Assembly: GCA_001839685.1 (NCBI GenBank)
Contig: MLAK01000001.1
Coordinates: forward strand, 48,437-112,436
Source: Tritrichomonas foetus
Lineage: Eukaryota; Parabasalia; Tritrichomonadida; Tritrichomonadidae
Reading direction: 5' to 3'
DNA: 64,000 bases
Shown: piece after piece, positions 60,593 through 64,000 of the stretch
How the letters are laid out: each line of letters begins with the position of its first letter
Position numbering within the stretch: the stretch's first letter is position 1
Program-made: the position numbers and the translations under genes
Notes under the pieces: generated by a model
Told to the model about the DNA's origin: nothing
What the model saw: the letters and a program-made list of their open reading frames with translations, nothing else
The model's database searches: none

Positions 60593-60808
60593 AATCTTTT
60601 CTGTCATAAAATTTTAGTATATGAAGAAAATAGACTGGCAGTCCTCAACAGCACATTCTCAAGCAGGGATACAGATACAACGATTGAAAGACCAAATCAA
60701 GAAAAATGGAATCCAATATGTTTTTTTCCAGACTTGATGCCAAGTGAATTTTCTGATGACTCGCCATTTAGATGGCAAAACATTCGTAATCTTCTCATTG
60801 ATGCCTAA
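60593..60808 (+). pseudogene. Coding-like frame ending at TAA, 71 codons
   Basis: Forward frame, open from a TGA at 60590 to TAA at 60806-60808, with balanced composition: NRLAVLNSTFSSRDTDTTIE, then ICFFPDLMPSEFSDDSPFRW and QNIRNLLIDA. No start codon at its head. It looks like the C-terminal end of a dead gene; family not recognised. Confidence 0.4.
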
Positions 60809-62314
60809 ATTTTTTTTATTTATATCAAAATTATTAATATTTTTTTTATACTTCATTTTTGTATTTTGGAAAACATTATAATTTTCGATGGAGGGTCATA
60901 TGATAATAAAAAGCACGATTTATGATAAGAAATAATCAAGATATTAATGCTATAAAATCACTTTCTATCTCAATAATTCTCAGAAATTTCTGTGGGGTTT
61001 ATTTTTTTCTCACAATTTTTTTTTGGATTTGGTTTTCTCTGTATCTTGATTTTTAAATTATAATATTTATATATTATTAATAGGATTACAAATAAATAAT
61101 TTTTAGATGACAATAATATCAACAATTATTCATTTAGATCTCTCAATAGTCTTCTACATCTAGATCTAGTTAGTTTGTATACATCTATTTCACTTGAAAA
61201 AGCCAATACGTTCCCTTTACTATTTGAGAACTAAATGGGTGATAATTAGGATCTCAAATATGGCAATTAGGAACTTTATTCTGCTTCGATAATCCGATAA
61301 AGATTAAAAACTTGGGAAAAAATTCACTGAAAGAAGAAATCCCTTATTTACAGACGCAAATCCAACACAAGAATCATGATTAAAAGTGCAAAACTATTCA
61401 GACATTGAAAGAGATTGGTTTCTTCTAAAGGATCATCAAGTATTTTATAGAAAGAAGCATGGCAAAATATTTATTAATGGATTCATTGGAGAAAAATATT
61501 CATTTATGGGAGAAAAAACATGAAGAATTATCATAGTTTCTATAAAATTAGCTTCTGTAAGCTGTTGGAAGATTTGAAGTGTCTTGAACTAGATAGGAGA
61601 GCAGTCGAAAATTTTTCAAGGAATCCAAATGAATCAACAATTCTTGTATGTAATGGACTTTTTCATATACTATTATTATCTTTTCATGAGATAGAATATT
61701 TGTGAATTGAGTCTAGTAAATAATATGAGAGCCTATATTGAAGATTCCTGATAGAAGAATCACAATAAAAGGAATCAAAGTAAAATGAATGGAATGATTA
61801 ATATAATAGGAAAATACATTTGTCTTAACACGCTTATCACTTTGTTAGAACACTTTTCCTCTTTTGTAAGAGTTGTTGCTTCATTTTTTCAATTCGAATT
61901 CCGATACGATATGTCGATTAAGCTATTTGTCCAAAGATATATTTTTCAATTATAGCAGAAAAGTTTAGTTTACCATAATCACCAATATCATATTATTAAA
62001 ATCAATGTTAGTTAATTTACTAATTCATTCATCTCAGAAGCTCAGATTGTATTTCCACATGACATGTATCAGTAATTTATGTTGATGTACTAAAATGCAA
62101 TCAACTTCAGCATAGTTTAGTCATAAATGCTGCAAATTCAATCTAACGTTGATCTTCACTATCCACCATCTAAAATTTCAACACTTCTCTCCTTTCTGGA
62201 AACAAAAGGAATCACCAACCTGATAATAAAGTTATGTGTCCTAATCTAATCTTTTATGCCTTTTCAAATATTGGACAATGCAAATAAGTCTTCATTTTCA
62301 AGCCTTTTAAATAG

Positions 62315-62455
62315 TATCTATATCTATCTATATTTGTCTATCTATCTATATTTGTCTATCTATCTATATTTGTCTATCTATCTATATTTATCTATCAATC
62401 TATCTATATTTATCTATCAATCTATCTATATTTATCTATCAATCTATCTATATAT
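62315..62455. repeat. CTAT-rich microsatellite with 18- and 22-bp higher-order units
   Basis: CTATCTATCTATATTTGT repeats about three to four times, then a 22-bp variant with CTATCAATCTATCTATATTTAT repeats three times. It lies 3' of the WD40 gene. Confidence 0.9.
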
Positions 62456-62525
62456 TTGAGTGAGTGAGGAAAAAAAAATAAAAAAATAAAAATGATTAAC
62501 TACTCTATCCTAAAAGTTTATTTAA

Positions 62526-64000
62526 TCACATTCTGAGATTTTGATAAGTCCATATTTTCACTGTCTTATCATCAGATGCAGTTGCAAATATTTCTCTATA
62601 AGATGCAAATGCAACACAAATAACGGGTGCCAAATGCGCTTTAATATAATAACACATTTGATCTTCTTGAATATTTACCATGGTAAAAGTGTGATCATAT
62701 GATCCAGAAACAAGCCATTTATCTTTTACATCAATAGATAAAACATTACTTTTATGATTATATGATGAAAGAATGTTTATAATATTATTTTCTTTCCCCC
62801 ATCGATTTAAGGCATTTTCATTACAAGCAGTGAAAAGTTGATTCTTAATTGGGTCAAAGAAAACAGAATTGATTCTTTGATTACTTCCTTGAAAATTAAA
62901 AGGAGGACTTTGTTCATCTATATCAAATAATGTTATTAAACCTGATTCATAACCAATAATTATATATTTTCCACATTTGGAAAATGTAACCGATGAAATT
63001 GTTTCACCTTTTTCAACTTGAAATGTTGCAATTTCAACATTTTTAGGTAGTTGACGAATTCGAATAGTACCATTATCATGAAAGGTACAAAAGCGAGTTG
63101 ATGAATCATGCATTACGACATTATTAGCTTTTTCAAAGCAGTAAGCTTGTACAATATTTGAATCAGAAAGGTTAAATAAAGTAATTTTGTTATAAAAACA
63201 ACAATAAAATTGCGATTCATCTCGAGTGAATGAAAAAGAAAGCAAAGAGGTATCAAATTTTCTTGTCTTAACTCTAGAAAAATCCGGTAATTTAAATATT
63301 TCAAGAGATTTTTCAGACGCTATTCCAATAACTAAGCCACCTTGTCCAAAAATGATTGTTTTTGGAGCATCTGTAACAAATAGATTAGCTTGAAGATTGA
63401 GTGATACTTTTGCATTAATTTCTTGATTGGATTCATATTCAACTTGATGCCATTTCTGCAAATTATCAATTTCCTTTTCGTCATCATTTTCACAAAAATC
63501 ATCATCTCCATCCGAAGAAGAAGAAGACGAATAAGAATCTTTAATTTTGAAAGTATTGTTATTTAATAATCTGGGAACATCACCTCCATAATCTTCAGTT
63601 AATATATTTTCTATTAATGTATAATGATCTTCTACATACTGTTCAAATTCTGGAATGTGTTTTAATTCATTTCTAGCGTTGAGAATTAATCTAGAGATTT
63701 CATGCAAATGTCCCCAAAATGTTGCAATTTCTGGTGGATTTGAATAAGTTTCTGCTATTTTTTCTCTAATATTTAAATTAATGACAATATTTGGATCAAT
63801 TCGAATTATTTCGTTAAATAAATAATAAAAAGCTTCATGAAGTTTATTGTGAGCAGGCTCTTGAAAAAATAAATCAAGAAGAAACTTTGAAAGCTTGGTA
63901 ATTTCATTATTTATGATTTTTTGAGTGTTAATAGCATAAATTAATAATTTTAGAGCATAACCTTTATACATCAGGAATGAGTCAGCTCTTTCTTCGATTA
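62526..64000 (-). CDS. WD40-repeat protein (5' end beyond the window)
   Basis: The frame has an ATG at 63971 but stays open and conserved-looking to the right edge (IEERADSFLMYKGYALK), so the true start lies outside. About 490 residues are visible. The N-terminal half is helical (YIT, EKIAETYSNPP segments) with an acidic Ser run (SSSSSDGDDD). The C-terminal half (about residues 200-481) contains about seven WD40 blades, such as VTFSKCGKYIIIGYESGLIT, VLSIDVKDKWLVSGSYDHTF and CVAFASYREIFATASDDKTV followed by KIW. WD40 propellers are interaction platforms; the specific complex is not recognised. Confidence 0.85.
   Translation of the reverse strand, partial: IEERADSFLMYKGYALKLLIYAINTQKIINNEITKLSKFLLDLFFQEPAHNKLHEAFYYLFNEIIRIDPNIVINLNIREKIAETYSNPPEIATFWGHLHEISRLILNARNELKHIPEFEQYVEDHYTLIENILTEDYGGDVPRLLNNNTFKIKDSYSSSSSSDGDDDFCENDDEKEIDNLQKWHQVEYESNQEINAKVSLNLQANLFVTDAPKTIIFGQGGLVIGIASEKSLEIFKLPDFSRVKTRKFDTSLLSFSFTRDESQFYCCFYNKITLFNLSDSNIVQAYCFEKANNVVMHDSSTRFCTFHDNGTIRIRQLPKNVEIATFQVEKGETISSVTFSKCGKYIIIGYESGLITLFDIDEQSPPFNFQGSNQRINSVFFDPIKNQLFTACNENALNRWGKENNIINILSSYNHKSNVLSIDVKDKWLVSGSYDHTFTMVNIQEDQMCYYIKAHLAPVICVAFASYREIFATASDDKTVKIWTYQNLRM

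Larger units (their letters stand above)
59390..62525. other. 3.1-kb region with no intact gene
   Basis: Contains long T runs followed by a GT microsatellite (about 59672-59720), two relic-like frames near 60201 and 60593, a 20-bp palindrome at 60499-60518, a 61-codon frame at 61520-61705 with an ATG (protein-like, unrecognised) and a microsatellite at 62315-62455. I see no RNA gene or transposon end. Confidence 0.5.

Noticed and set aside
61520..61705. 61-codon plus-strand frame in the 3.1-kb gap
   Set aside because: Some protein-like character but no family match or conserved motif; mentioned only as possible relic.
62256..62459. Open frame reading SIYLYLSIYLYL over the CTAT repeat
   Set aside because: Pure low-complexity translation of a microsatellite.

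Overview
The window is nuclear DNA of a protist. It is very AT-rich, and its genes are compact and uninterrupted, up to 3,060 codons with no recognisable intron. Gene content is wholly eukaryotic: TRRAP/Tra1, beta-adaptin, Vps26, Erv46, Mre11, lysyl-tRNA synthetase, an HP1-like chromodomain protein, LRRC56 (a flagellar factor) and an SR protein. Small two-repeat Myb proteins, CARMIL-type LRR proteins, ankyrin proteins, a bacterial-type LtaS/OpgB-like sulfatase-fold enzyme, and TCA-Y-W initiator-like sites just upstream of several ATGs together suggest a parabasalid (trichomonad), possibly Tritrichomonas-like. The lineage is an inference and was not tested by alignment.

Layout. 1-3.7 kb: the 3' part of an acidic, repeat-bearing coiled-coil protein, then a Myb factor. 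5.4-15.0 kb: four consecutive membrane-traffic genes, namely a mannose-6-phosphate-receptor-like sorting receptor, Erv46/ERGIC3, beta-adaptin and Vps26. 15.3-17.1 kb: an HP1-like protein whose hexapeptide repeat is broken by an assembly artefact, a Tn5 mosaic end beside an N. 17.8-19.7 kb: a dead pseudokinase/P-loop GTPase fusion gene. 19.9-28.7 kb: lysyl-tRNA synthetase, LRRC56-like, sulfatase-fold enzyme, a small coiled-coil protein and a helical-repeat protein. 29.5-44.6 kb: a long coiled-coil protein, Tra1/TRRAP and a PP2A-A-like HEAT protein. 45.7-55.5 kb: two CARMIL-like LRR genes flanking MRE11 and a divergent actin-related protein. 55.8-59.4 kb: an ankyrin gene with a frameshift in a T run, a multi-TM transporter with no usable ATG, and an SR/RRM protein. 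59.4-62.5 kb: a 3.1-kb stretch with no intact gene. The right edge holds a partial WD40 gene.

The spacers are not empty. Several read as fossil coding sequence: long frames of protein-like composition interrupted by a few stops or single-base shifts. One is clearly an ankyrin gene; the others are unrecognised. A recurring ACTTTTTCA/TGAAAAAGT element upstream of many genes looks like a promoter motif. Functionally the window combines housekeeping traffic, translation, chromatin/transcription (HP1-like, Tra1, Myb), DNA repair and cytoskeleton genes. The traffic block (receptor, adaptor, retromer, Erv46) is the most coherent neighbourhood. Several start codons were moved to the first in-frame ATG where the longest open frame began with TTG or GTG.
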